A DNA stretch of 64,000 nt from Yinghuangia seranimata (GCF_029953285.1 NZ_JASAOI010000002.1:372001-436000), one strand, 5' to 3'; positions 41,486-50,479 are shown, counted from the stretch's first letter. The notes: a model not told the origin generated them from the letters alone. Program-made: numbers and translations.

Positions 41486-43036
41486 ATGGCGTATGCCAAG
41501 GGCTATGACGTATCGGACTACCAGACCGGGATCCCGGGCGACGCGTCGTTCGTGTTCATCAAGGCCAGCGAGGGCGCGCACACCGCGCAGCTGAACTGGC
41601 GGGAGAAGCAGGCCGCCGCGCGCGCCCGTGGCCTCGTCGTGGGCTACTACCACTTCTTCCACGCGGAGAACGACGTGGGAGACGAGGTCGCGCACTTCTG
41701 CGGCGCCGTCGGCGACGTGCCCGAAGACGAGCTGCTGGTCCTCGACTTCGAGCCGTACGACCAGGGCGTCGACGACGCGGAGTGCACCCGGCGGAAGAAC
41801 GCGTGGCTCGCCGCCGTCAAAGCGCGCTACCCGAACCACAAGGTCGGGATGTACACGAACCGCGACTGGTGGTTCCGCACCGACGACGAGTGCGGCGACT
41901 TCCTGTGGATCGCGGACTACGAGACCGAGCCGGGCGCGCCGCGCATCCGCGCCGCGTGGCGCTTCCACCAGCACACCGAAGACCCGCTGGACACCGACGT
42001 GTTCGGCGGGAGCGAGGCGGAACTGCGGGCGTGGGTGCGGGTCCCGGCGCCGTCGGCCGGGCCCGAGGGAGGCGTGCCGCCGCCGGCCTCGGCCACCCCA
42101 ACGGTGCCGGGGGCCCGGGCCGCCCCGCCCCCGGCCGACGACAGACCGGCGTGGGAGCGCCTCGTCGCCCACGTGCTGTCCGTCCCCGAAGGCGACTACG
42201 AGCACTGGGACGACGAGGAGGGCTGGGACAACCACACGCGCTTCGGCCGCCAGTTCGGCGAGGACGGCGTCGCCTGGTGCGTCATCTTCGAATGGTGCAT
42301 GTACGACGACCTGGGGCTGACCGGCATCGTCCCCAAGACCGACAACGTCGACTCCTTCACCCAGTGGGCCCGCGCCCGCGGCCAGTGGTCCGAATACCCC
42401 AGCCTCGGCGCCTGGATGAACTGGAGGGACGGCTCACACACCGAGATCGTCGTCGCGTTCACCCCCACCACGGTCACCACCAAGGGCGGCAACACGCTGC
42501 CCGCGGGCGGCGACGGCGGGCAGGGCCGCGGCGTCTACTCGCACACCTACCAGCGCACCGACTCGCGCATCACCGGCTACTTCGCGCCGCGCTTCACGGA
42601 CACCGGACCGCCCACCGCCGACCCGCACGACCCGCGCGGCGGGCCACGCGTCGGCACCTCGCCCGCCGTTCGTCCGGCCGGGGGCACCGGCGGCACGCCA
42701 GCGACCTCAAGGAGCAGGAAGATGGCCCTCGTCTCCAAGACCGTGCCGAGCGTCGTCGGCGACGACTCGGCGACCGTGTTCACCGCCGTGCCCGGCTCGG
42801 CGTGGATCAACGTCTCCGCCGACTACGTGCCGCCGGGGGAGAAGGTGAGCGTCCGGATCGACGTCGCCGACGGCCGCGGCACCTGGGTGCAGACCAACCA
42901 GATCCGCACCATCGGCAACGGCGAGGCCGCCTGGCTGGAGCTCGCGGCGCCCGAGTTCACCCGTGTCGTCAGCGTCAAACGGCTGTCCCACCAGACCGCC
43001 AGACTCGACGCGACCCTGCACTACCCGGACTCATGA
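41486..43036 (+). CDS. Modular cell-wall lysin: GH25 muramidase plus CHAP-like domain
   Basis: This 516-residue enzyme has three parts. Residues 1-185 are a GH25 lysozyme domain with Asp8 (GYDVSD) and the catalytic pair LDFEP (Asp87, Glu89). Residues about 215-370 look like a CHAP/NlpC-type peptidase or amidase with Cys265 (AWCVIF) and His318 (SHTEIV). The last 104 residues (from about 413) are a beta-rich domain of unknown family, possibly wall-binding. There is no signal peptide, as in phage endolysins, which need a holin or other export. Start chosen: ATG at 41486 after a G-rich stretch. No other phage genes are visible, so it may be a domesticated lysin. Confidence 0.85.
   Translation: MAYAKGYDVSDYQTGIPGDASFVFIKASEGAHTAQLNWREKQAAARARGLVVGYYHFFHAENDVGDEVAHFCGAVGDVPEDELLVLDFEPYDQGVDDAECTRRKNAWLAAVKARYPNHKVGMYTNRDWWFRTDDECGDFLWIADYETEPGAPRIRAAWRFHQHTEDPLDTDVFGGSEAELRAWVRVPAPSAGPEGGVPPPASATPTVPGARAAPPPADDRPAWERLVAHVLSVPEGDYEHWDDEEGWDNHTRFGRQFGEDGVAWCVIFEWCMYDDLGLTGIVPKTDNVDSFTQWARARGQWSEYPSLGAWMNWRDGSHTEIVVAFTPTTVTTKGGNTLPAGGDGGQGRGVYSHTYQRTDSRITGYFAPRFTDTGPPTADPHDPRGGPRVGTSPAVRPAGGTGGTPATSRSRKMALVSKTVPSVVGDDSATVFTAVPGSAWINVSADYVPPGEKVSVRIDVADGRGTWVQTNQIRTIGNGEAAWLELAAPEFTRVVSVKRLSHQTARLDATLHYPDS
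42722..43036 (+). CDS. Possible independent C-terminal domain of the lysin from an internal start
   Basis: AAGGAG lies 7 nt before an in-frame ATG at 42722, the best ribosome binding site of the whole gene and exactly at the boundary between the linker (SRSRK) and the last domain. Translation from it would give a 104-residue protein (MALVSKTVPSVVGDD...). Some phage endolysins use such internal starts to make extra wall-binding subunits. It could equally mark two once-separate genes that fused. Confidence 0.4.
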   Translation: MALVSKTVPSVVGDDSATVFTAVPGSAWINVSADYVPPGEKVSVRIDVADGRGTWVQTNQIRTIGNGEAAWLELAAPEFTRVVSVKRLSHQTARLDATLHYPDS

Positions 43037-43119
43037 CGACCCCCGACGCCGGAGGCGGCAGCCGTCGGTGATGGGATGGGCGGGCACCGGCCGCGCATCG
43101 CGAGGGGAGCCCGCCCACC

Positions 43120-43689
43120 ATGACCGCCCCGTCCGCCCCGTCCGTCCCGAGTCCGTACCGCGTCACCCGGCTCACTGCCGACGACCTGGTCGCCGCCGTC
43201 GACTCGCTTGCCGACATGCTCGTCGACACCGTCGCGCACGGCGCGTCGCTGGGCTTCCTCGCCGACCTCGACCACGCCGAGGCACGGCGCTGGTGGCTCA
43301 CGCACGCCGACGACATCGCGGGCGGACGCGCATGGGTGTGGGCCGCGTTCGGCGCGGATGAGCGGGTGGTGGGAACCGTCCAGGTGCGGCCGTCCGACAA
43401 GCCCAACGGCCGGCACCGCGGCGAGGTCGTCAAGATGATGGTCCGCAAGGACACCCGCGGCACCGGCCTCGGCCGACGTCTGCTGACCACGGCGGAGGAA
43501 GGCGCCGAAGCGGAGGGGCTGACTCTCCTCGTCCTCGACACCGAGACCGACAGCGACGCCGAGCACCTGTACCGCAACTGCGGCTGGCTGCACTGCGGCA
43601 GCATCCCCGACTTCGCCACGGACCCGCGCGGCACGCTGCGCGCCACGACTCTGTACGCCAAGCGGCTGGGCGCGCCTGCGGGGGAGTGA
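43120..43689 (+). CDS. GNAT-family N-acetyltransferase
   Basis: This 189-residue acetyltransferase has the acetyl-CoA site in VRKDTRGTGLGRRLL (R/Q-x-x-G-x-G/A) and the beta-4/beta-5 pattern VKMMVRK and LLVLDTETDS, ending YRNCGWLHCG. It would transfer an acetyl group to an amine on a small molecule or protein. GAGGGGAG lies 12 nt upstream of the ATG. No neighbour indicates its substrate. Confidence 0.88.
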   Translation: MTAPSAPSVPSPYRVTRLTADDLVAAVDSLADMLVDTVAHGASLGFLADLDHAEARRWWLTHADDIAGGRAWVWAAFGADERVVGTVQVRPSDKPNGRHRGEVVKMMVRKDTRGTGLGRRLLTTAEEGAEAEGLTLLVLDTETDSDAEHLYRNCGWLHCGSIPDFATDPRGTLRATTLYAKRLGAPAGE

Positions 43690-43745
43690 CGGGATCTCCC
43701 GCTAACGCACCGTGTCGTAACGGAGGTACGCCACGCGCGGGGACG

Positions 43746-44510
43746 TCAGCCCTTGGGGAGTTCCTGCTTGACCCGGGTCACCATCAGCGTGACACCGCGC
43801 ACCACCAGGTCCTCGGTGGACGACTCCGTCGGGGGCCTGAGGTCGACCGCGAGCGAGCTCACGGTCACCGTCCCGCGCCGGGCGACGACCCATACGTAGG
43901 GGCCGTTGCGGTCGCCGTCCGCCGCGACCCAGGTGGCCTCGACCGCGACCGACTCGTCGGCGTCCGGGAGCACGCTCGCGGCGTCGACGACGCGGATGCT
44001 GGTGACGCGTTCGCCGTTGGACAGGGTCTGCGCGGGACAGCGCTCGGCGTCCGCGCGGACCTGCTCGAAGTCGGCCCGGGCGGCGTCCTCGTCCTGATAG
44101 GCGGTTGCGACCGATACGGCGAACACCCGTTCGCCGCCTGATCCGTCGGGGAGGTAGGTGTAGCGGGCCATCGCCGCCACGGCGCCCGGCGTGACGCCGT
44201 CCGCGGCGGCCTTGCAGTTGTCGCCGAAGGAGTACCGGGTCAGCGACTCGTCCTCGTACTCCTGCTGCGGCACATAGCCCGGACCCCAGTCCTTCGGGGT
44301 CAGCGTCACGGCGCGCACCAGCCGTACCGCCCGGTCGCCGAGCGGGGTCTCCGGGGCGGGCTCGGCCGACGTCGGTGTCCGGGTGCCGGTGGGAGCGGTG
44401 GTCTTCTCCTGCGGGCCGGCGGAGGACGACGTGGCGGCCTGGTGCGCGCCGCCGCCCATGCATCCGGCGGCCAGCACCGCAGCCGCGGCGAGGACCGTCC
44501 ACCGGCGCAT
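43746..44510 (-). CDS. Lipoprotein with Thr/Pro linker
   Basis: This 254-residue protein starts at ATG 44510 with MRRWTVLAAAAVLAAGC (lipobox LAAGC, Cys17), a Ser/Thr/Pro-rich spacer (about 20-55), and a folded domain of about 200 residues with conserved Trp and paired Cys (DNCKAAA, ERCPAQ). I do not recognise a family; similar lipoproteins with unknown function are frequent in actinomycetes. Upstream are three evenly spaced dyads (44519-44595), so expression is likely controlled at that site. The reading frame stays open into that repeat region, but the lipobox position supports the chosen start. Confidence 0.78.
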   Translation of the reverse strand: MRRWTVLAAAAVLAAGCMGGGAHQAATSSSAGPQEKTTAPTGTRTPTSAEPAPETPLGDRAVRLVRAVTLTPKDWGPGYVPQQEYEDESLTRYSFGDNCKAAADGVTPGAVAAMARYTYLPDGSGGERVFAVSVATAYQDEDAARADFEQVRADAERCPAQTLSNGERVTSIRVVDAASVLPDADESVAVEATWVAADGDRNGPYVWVVARRGTVTVSSLAVDLRPPTESSTEDLVVRGVTLMVTRVKQELPKG

Positions 44511-44518
44511 GCCCTGGG

Positions 44519-44595
44519 CACGCCTGACGGGCGTGCGTACTACCTGTGCACGCCTGACCGGCGTGACTGTGACCCGTACACGCCGACCCGGCGTT
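44519..44595. repeat. Three 17-bp dyads spaced exactly 30 bp apart
   Basis: CACGCCTGACGGGCGTG (44519-44535), CACGCCTGACCGGCGTG (44549-44565) and CACGCCGACCCGGCGTT (44579-44595). Each is an inverted repeat CACGCC/GGCGTG. The period is 30 bp, almost three helical turns. They lie 9-85 bp upstream of the lipoprotein start and are good candidates for cooperative binding of a regulator, or an RNA leader with three hairpins. The rest of 44596-44882 holds nothing recognisable. Confidence 0.7.
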
Positions 44596-44882
44596 CCCAA
44601 GACCCGTCCCCTTGTCCGCACCGCCGCCCCCCAGCCGCCCCCAGCCGCGCTCCCCAGAGCGATTGTGCGCCCGGCCGCCGCGCCACACCACCCCAATTGC
44701 CGTGCTTTTGGGCGGGTTGTGCGGACCTCCCGCCCGTTCATGCCGGTCGGTGGGCGACCACCTCACAGTCCGCGACCACGTCGTCGAACGTGTCGGTCTG
44801 GCGCGCGCGGCCGACTGCCGCACAGCCGGCCGCGCGCCGCCGAGCCCTGCGGCGCCGGTGAGTTCAGCCGCGCCGCAGTCCC

Positions 44883-46304
44883 TCAGCTTCGCCGCAGCGC
44901 CAGCGCGCTCACCGCCGCCAGCAACGCCGCCGAGGCCAGGCCGACGCCCGTCACCCATCCCGCGTTGCCCGGACCGCCGCCGGCCTCCAGGAACACCGTC
45001 CCGAACACCGCGACACCCACCACCTGGCCGAACTGCACCACTGTGGCCAGGATCCCGCTCGCGTCCGGCGCGTCGGCCGGCGGAACCCGCCGCAGACCGA
45101 GCGCCATCACCGGACTGAACGCCGCCGCGAGCGTCAGACCGATGGCCATCAGCGTGCCGATCAGCGCGAGCTGCGGGGCGTCCTCGTGCTGCGCCCACGC
45201 CAGCGTCAGATACGCCGCGGCCGCCGGCACCAGCGCGACCGCCGGCAGCGTCGGGTACCACCGCGCGGGCAGCCGCTGCCAGTTGAGGCTGACCACCGCG
45301 AACAGCGTCGCCGGCGGTACGAACACCAGCCCCGCGTGCAGCGCCGAATAGCCCAGCCCGCCCTGCAGGTACAGCGCGACCGTGAACAGGAACCCGGCGT
45401 ACGACGCCATCATCAGCAGCAGCGTCACCGCGGCCGCCACGACGCCGCGCGTCCGCAGCAGATGCCCCGGCACCAGTGGCGCGCCGCCCGACCGCGCCAC
45501 GCCCTGCTCGACGCGCGCGAACACCGGGAACAACAGCAGCCCCAGCGCCATGCACACCCAGCCCCACACGGGCCAGCCCTGGTCGTGCCCGAGCACCAGC
45601 GGCACCACCACCAGTACGAGCGCGGGCGAGACCACCAGCAGGCCGCGCAGGTCCAGGCCGCGGGCGGCCTCGGCGCGGTCGTCCGGCATCACGCGCGGCG
45701 CCACGGCGAGCAGGACGAGCCCGACGGGCACGTTCACCAGGAACACCGGCCGCCACGACAGCCCGAACAGGTCCGCGCTGACCAGCACGCCGCCCAGGAT
45801 CTGCCCGGCCACCGCGCCGCCGGCGATCACCGCCGCGTACCGGCCGAGAGCCTTCGCGCGCGCCTCGCCCTGGAACTGCCGTTGGATCACCGACAGCACC
45901 TGCGGCACCATCAGCGCCGCGCCCGCGCCTTGCACCCCGCGCGCCCCGATCAGCGAGCCGGTGCCCGGCGCGAGCCCGCACGCCAGCGAAGCGCCCGTGA
46001 ACACCGCGAGCCCGGCCAGGAACATCCGCCGGTAGCCGAGCATGCCGCCGAGCCGCGAGCCCGTGACGATCAGCGCGGCGTACACGATCGTGTAGCCGGC
46101 CACGATCAGCTGCAGCGACGAGCCGGACGCGCCGAGGTCCGAACGCATCGTCGGAGCCGCCACGTTGACCACCGACACGTCGAGCAGCGCCATGAACTGC
46201 CCGGTCAGCACGGTCGCCAGTAACAGCCCCGCACGGCCCCGTGCGGGCCGCTCCGTAACGGTCCCGGCGCCTCCGGCCGGGCGGGAAACCACGGTTTCTG
46301 TCAT
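44883..46304 (-). CDS. MFS efflux transporter, DHA2 type
   Basis: This 473-residue transporter of the 14-helix drug/proton antiporter group has MALLDVSVVNVAAPTM in helix 1, GSRLGGMLGYRRMF as motif A and GAVAGQILGGVLV as motif C. It is divergent from an XRE/MmyB regulator that probably controls it through the dyads at 46343-46373. The ATG at 46304 opens with a polar N-terminus of about 20 residues. Substrate unknown; related only distantly to the transporter at 38371. Confidence 0.9.
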   Translation of the reverse strand: MTETVVSRPAGGAGTVTERPARGRAGLLLATVLTGQFMALLDVSVVNVAAPTMRSDLGASGSSLQLIVAGYTIVYAALIVTGSRLGGMLGYRRMFLAGLAVFTGASLACGLAPGTGSLIGARGVQGAGAALMVPQVLSVIQRQFQGEARAKALGRYAAVIAGGAVAGQILGGVLVSADLFGLSWRPVFLVNVPVGLVLLAVAPRVMPDDRAEAARGLDLRGLLVVSPALVLVVVPLVLGHDQGWPVWGWVCMALGLLLFPVFARVEQGVARSGGAPLVPGHLLRTRGVVAAAVTLLLMMASYAGFLFTVALYLQGGLGYSALHAGLVFVPPATLFAVVSLNWQRLPARWYPTLPAVALVPAAAAYLTLAWAQHEDAPQLALIGTLMAIGLTLAAAFSPVMALGLRRVPPADAPDASGILATVVQFGQVVGVAVFGTVFLEAGGGPGNAGWVTGVGLASAALLAAVSALALRRS

Positions 46305-46342
46305 GCCGCCAGCGTCGCCGCGGCCCGGTACCCGTAAAAGAG

Positions 46343-46373
46343 AGGTGGTTATCCAGGTATAAAGGCCACCTGG
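46343..46373. promoter_or_regulatory. Overlapping dyads in the MFS/XRE intergenic region
   Basis: AGGTGG (46343-46348) mirrors CCACCT (46366-46371), and CCAGGT (46353-46358) mirrors ACCTGG (46368-46373). They surround an AT-rich centre (GTATAAA) that may be a -10 element. They probably bind the XRE/MmyB regulator. Confidence 0.55.
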
Positions 46374-46397
46374 AAGCGGCTGTTCCGGGGGGCGAGG

Positions 46398-47543
46398 ATG
46401 AACGGCATGAGCCACAGGCGCGCGGAGACCCCGGTGCCCGTACCGGACTTGGCGGAGGTACGGGCACCGGACCCGGCCGCGCGCCCGGCCACCGCGGGCG
46501 CGGCCGACGGGGCCGCCGAAGCCTCCGCCGGCACCCCGCCGGCCACCAAAGCCGCCGCCGGTGCCCCCGCGGCCGACAGCCCGCACAGCCGCCAGCTCGT
46601 GCGGCGCGGCGAGTTGTCCGCGTTCCTGCGCAGCCGACGCGAACGCATCCGCCCCGCCGACGTCGGACTGCCCCAGGGGAGTCGGCGCCGCACGCCCGGG
46701 CTGCGCCGCGAGGAGGTCGCGCAGCTCGCCGGCGTCGGCGTCACCTGGTACACGTGGCTCGAGCAGGGCCGCCCGATCAAGGCCAGCGCCCAGGTCCTGG
46801 ACGCCGTCGCCCGCACGCTGCGCCTCGACGTCGGCGAACGCGAACACCTGTACCGGCTCGCCGACATCCCCTCGGTCACCCTGCCCGACGCGGGCGACCA
46901 CGTGCGCCCCGAGGTCCAGCAGATCCTCGACCACCTCGACCCGCTGCCCGCCGCCGTCTACAACGCGCGCTACGACACGCTGGCCTGGAACTCCACCTAC
47001 GCGGCGATCTTCCCCGGCGTCGCCCTCGCCCGGCGGACCGAACGCAACGTCCTGTGGAACGTGTTCACCGTGGACCGCTGCTGCTGCGTGTTCGTCGACC
47101 CCGCAAGCGAACACGCGCGCATGGTCGCGTCCCTGCGCGCCGCCTACGGGCGCCACGTCGGCGAGCCCGCCTGGACCGCGTTCGTCCAACGCCTGTGCGA
47201 GGCCAGCACCGCGTTCGCCACCTTGTGGGCACGCCAGGACGTCCTCCTCAACGACTCGCACACCAAACGCGTCAAGCACCCCGAGGTCGGCGTGCTGACG
47301 CTCACCTCGACGGCCATGGCGCTCGACGTTCCCGAGACCCGCATGGTCGTCTACACGCCGACCGGCGACGACACCCGCGCGGCCATCACGCGCCTGCGCG
47401 GCATCGCGTATCCGCGCGTGGGCTGCCCCAAGCACGGCTACCTGCGGTACGGCAACCCGGCGGTGTTCGGCGGCCACGCGGCCTACCGGGTCTCGGACCA
47501 CCCCGACGACCCGGCCTTCGGCTTGGTGGACGCGGCCCGATAA
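46398..47543 (+). CDS. XRE-family regulator with MmyB-like domain
   Basis: This 381-residue regulator has an Ala/Pro-rich N-terminal tail of about 65 residues, then the HTH (LRREEVAQLAGVGVTWYTWLE) and a MmyB ligand domain (YDTLAWNSTYAAIF, ERNVLWNVF, LLNDSHTKRVKHPEVG). It has the same architecture as the gene at 5890 but is longer because of the tail. ATG at 46398 is used; ATG at 46407 is an alternative. It is divergent from the MFS transporter at 44883, its likely target. Confidence 0.88.
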   Translation: MNGMSHRRAETPVPVPDLAEVRAPDPAARPATAGAADGAAEASAGTPPATKAAAGAPAADSPHSRQLVRRGELSAFLRSRRERIRPADVGLPQGSRRRTPGLRREEVAQLAGVGVTWYTWLEQGRPIKASAQVLDAVARTLRLDVGEREHLYRLADIPSVTLPDAGDHVRPEVQQILDHLDPLPAAVYNARYDTLAWNSTYAAIFPGVALARRTERNVLWNVFTVDRCCCVFVDPASEHARMVASLRAAYGRHVGEPAWTAFVQRLCEASTAFATLWARQDVLLNDSHTKRVKHPEVGVLTLTSTAMALDVPETRMVVYTPTGDDTRAAITRLRGIAYPRVGCPKHGYLRYGNPAVFGGHAAYRVSDHPDDPAFGLVDAAR

Positions 47544-47630
47544 CCCGCCCGCCCGTCACCCCCCATATTCGAGTCGCTGCGCTCCCACCCCTCTTCCCGT
47601 CGCCCCCCACCGCCCGTATGTGAGGCCGCC

Positions 47631-48824
47631 TTGCTCCGCCCCCTGCTTGACGCGAACCACGCCGCGCTCGCCGACCTGGTGGGCCACGCCCTCGGCCCCG
47701 CCGCGCCCGGCGGCCGCGCGCCCGAGGTGACCGCCGTCGAACGCCTCCGCGGCGGCTCGAAGAAGGGCGTCTACCGCGCGCACACCGCCGACGGCCGCTC
47801 GGCGGTCGTCTACGTCTGGGACCCGGCGGAGGACTACTGGACGCACGCCGTCGGCCGCGCGGGCCAGGCCGACCACGACGACCAGGCCGGCCACGACGAC
47901 CAGGCCGGCCACGATGACCGGGGCGAGCACACCGACCACACCGCCCACGCGGACACAGGCCCCTTCGCCCACGCGAACAGCTTCCGGCTCTTCCAGGCCG
48001 CGCACGACCGGCTCAGCGGGCTCGGCGTCCGCGTCCCGCGCCTCCTCCTGGCCGACGCGACCACCACCCGCTTCCCGGCGCCCTTCGCCGTCGTCGAGGA
48101 CCTGCGCGGGGGAACCCTGGAAGACCTCCTGGACACCGACCCGGGCCGGGCCGGGCCCGTCCTCGACCGGCTCGGCGCGATGATCGGCGCGATGCACGCG
48201 GCCGCACCGCCGTACGCCGGAGCGCGCTGCGGCAAGGCCGCCTACATCGACGCGGGCCCGGACACCGCGAGCCCTGATGGCACCGGCGCCGGCCCGGACG
48301 CCGCGCCCTCCGACGGCGCCGGTCCCGCGGACCCGCCCTGCGAGGCCCACGTCCTCGCCCGCGCCCTCGACGACCTCGCCGAAGCCGCCGCCCGCGACCC
48401 GCGCGTGCACGCCGACCAGGACCGCCTGCGCGCCCTGCTCAACGAGCACGCCCGCGCCGTGCGTCCGCGCGCCGGCCTCAGCCTCATCCACGGCGAACTC
48501 GGCCCGGACCACGTCCTCGTCGACGACGACGGGCAGCCCGTCCTGGTCGACATCGAAGGCCTGCTCTACTTCGACGCCGAGTGGGAACACGTCTTCCTAC
48601 GGCTCCGGTTCGGCGAGCACTACCCCCGACTCGCCCGCGCGGCAGGCGTCCTCGACACGCTCGACGAGCCCCGTATGCGCCTGTACGGGCTCGCCATGCA
48701 CCTGTCCCTGGTCGCCGGCCCGCTCCGGTTGTTGGACGGCGACTTCCCGGACCGCGAGTTCATGCTCGGCATCGTCGAGCACAACCTTCACGAGGCCCTC
48801 GCGTACGGCCGCACGCCCGACTGA
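47631..48824 (+). CDS. Aminoglycoside-phosphotransferase-like kinase with a His/Asp-rich insert
   Basis: This 397-residue protein has the APH/choline-kinase fold: GSKKGVYRAH in the N-lobe, the catalytic loop LIHGELGPDHVLVD and metal-binding VLVDIEG. In the catalytic loop the usual HGDxxxxN is HGELGPDH, with Glu for Asp and His for Asn, so activity may differ from standard kinases. Between residues about 82 and 105 there is an inserted tandem repeat (HDDQAG three times with variations) absent from the fold. The start is TTG at 47631 after GTGAGG. No resistance role can be claimed. Confidence 0.78.
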   Translation: MLRPLLDANHAALADLVGHALGPAAPGGRAPEVTAVERLRGGSKKGVYRAHTADGRSAVVYVWDPAEDYWTHAVGRAGQADHDDQAGHDDQAGHDDRGEHTDHTAHADTGPFAHANSFRLFQAAHDRLSGLGVRVPRLLLADATTTRFPAPFAVVEDLRGGTLEDLLDTDPGRAGPVLDRLGAMIGAMHAAAPPYAGARCGKAAYIDAGPDTASPDGTGAGPDAAPSDGAGPADPPCEAHVLARALDDLAEAAARDPRVHADQDRLRALLNEHARAVRPRAGLSLIHGELGPDHVLVDDDGQPVLVDIEGLLYFDAEWEHVFLRLRFGEHYPRLARAAGVLDTLDEPRMRLYGLAMHLSLVAGPLRLLDGDFPDREFMLGIVEHNLHEALAYGRTPD

Positions 48825-48869
48825 CCTCCACCAGACGTCCCCCGGGGCGCGTGCCGTTCACGCGGGGGC

Positions 48870-50221
48870 TCAAGCGCTGGTGCGGTACGCGACGAGCGTG
48901 CCGTCCTGTTCGAGCGTCGGGCCGAAGTACGCGTCGACCATCAGCGCGGCGACGCGCGGTGTGCCCGGCTGGTCCGCGCCGGTCGCCGCGTCCAGCAGCA
49001 CCGGCTTGTGGTCGACCTCGGCGTAGACCACGCCGTGCCACACGGTCCGCACCGCGGGCACGACGCGGTGGGCGGCCGTGTCGGGCAGCTGCCACAGCAC
49101 CTTGCCGCTGGTGGCGTCGTACGCGGTCACATGGTCCGGGCTCGCGGGCGCCCCGCTGACGCACACCACGACCGAGCGCTCGTCGTATTGGCAGAACGCG
49201 GCCCCGACCGGGTCCTCCACGCGGAGCTCGCCGCCGTCGGCCGCGTTCAGGACCACCTGGACGTCCTTCGCGCGGTCGTGGTCGTACGTGACGACCAGCG
49301 CGAGGTGCGGGCCCAGGCCGTGCGCGCCGTGGACGTCGATGTACTGCGGGCGCTCCCACGCCGTCGCGCCATCGGTGAGGTCGAGGGCGACGAGCTTGCT
49401 GTCGGCGGCGCTGAGCATCACTTTGCCGAGCACGCGCCCGTCGGCGGTGTGGAACGCCCGGAAGTCGTCGTGCCGCCACAGCTGCCTGCCGGCGCCGAGG
49501 TCCACCGCGAAGGCCGCGTTGTGGTCGCCTCGGCTCACCGCCACGACCGCCGTCGTGCCGCTGACGCCGACGAGGTCGGCGCCGACCGAACTGGTCGAGT
49601 TGGGGTCGTTCGCCCAGTCGGGCAGGTCCAGCGGTACGTCCAGCGCGGCCCCGTAGCCGGCGGTGTCCATCGCGACCACCTCGACCGCCGCGCGGGCCGC
49701 TGTGGTCCCCTGAGCGGGGACGGCACCCACGAACGCGCTCACCGCCGGCTCGCGCCCGTTCACCGCGGCGGGCCGCGGCGCGGCGTTCGGCGCCGCCGGC
49801 CCCCCGGCCGACTTGGGCGCGGCGTTCTTGGCCGCGACCGCACCGAGGGTGCGGCCGGTGTTCATGTCGAACGCGGTGAGTGCCGACGGGCCGCCGACGA
49901 CCGCCACGGCGTCGCGCAGCATGACCGCGGGGCGCAGGGCGGTGTAGCGGCTGCTTGCGCTCTGGCCCGCCATGGCGTCCGCCGGCAGCGCGGGGGTGTC
50001 CGGGCTCCTGAAGTCGAGCGGCGGGTCGTGCGGCGGCCAGCCGGCCGCCGCCCCGGACGTGCCGGGGGCACCGCTGGGCGCCTCGGGACCGCGTGCGGAC
50101 GCCGGCCTGGCCGGCACCGGCCCCCCGAGCCGCCGTCTCCACCACCGCGACAGGCCGTCGCCCCGAGGGCGAGAGTGGCCGCTATCGCGGCCAGACGTGC
50201 GAACTTCCCCGACGTACGCAT
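48870..50221 (-). pseudogene. Beta-propeller (PQQ-like) lipoprotein gene interrupted in a G6 run
   Basis: The 5' part from ATG 50221 encodes a perfect lipoprotein signal (MRTSGKFARLAAIAATLAL, lipobox GATAC). The downstream frame, open from about 50117, encodes some 410 residues with PQQ-type blade motifs (ALTAFDMNTGRTL, AFAVDLGAGRQLW, HVTAYDATSGKVLW). The two frames meet at a run of six C (50121-50126 on the plus strand). One extra base there would give a continuous 450-residue lipoprotein. It may be a true frameshift, a phase-variable tract or a sequencing error. If translated from the inner GTG near 50117, it would lack its export signal. Confidence 0.75.
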
Positions 50222-50479
50222 GCCGTGCCCATTGTTCCGGCCGCGTCTGCCGCGGCGGTGCCCCCGTGATCGAGACCGCATGTTAGCGATCTTGAACCGC
50301 CGCCACGCGGGTCCCATGCGACTCCGCCGGCATCCCCGTATTTACGGCGGGCACGGGCGGCCCCGACGCCCCGGATCCCTGCAAGGGCTCCAACCGGTCC
50401 GCGTCCGCGCGCTAACCTGCGAAGCAGGGCTGTTGTCCCGCAGCCCGCCACCGACGCCGAAGCCGGCCGGGAGGGCCCT

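Noticed and set aside
39943-43689. Prophage
   Set aside because: The HAD-like protein and the lysin are phage-like, but there are no integrase, capsid, terminase, portal or holin genes.
44383-45351. Plus-strand 322-codon open frame opposite the lipoprotein and MFS genes
   Set aside because: Translation is Pro/Ala/Arg-rich with no domain; both opposite-strand genes have strong motifs.
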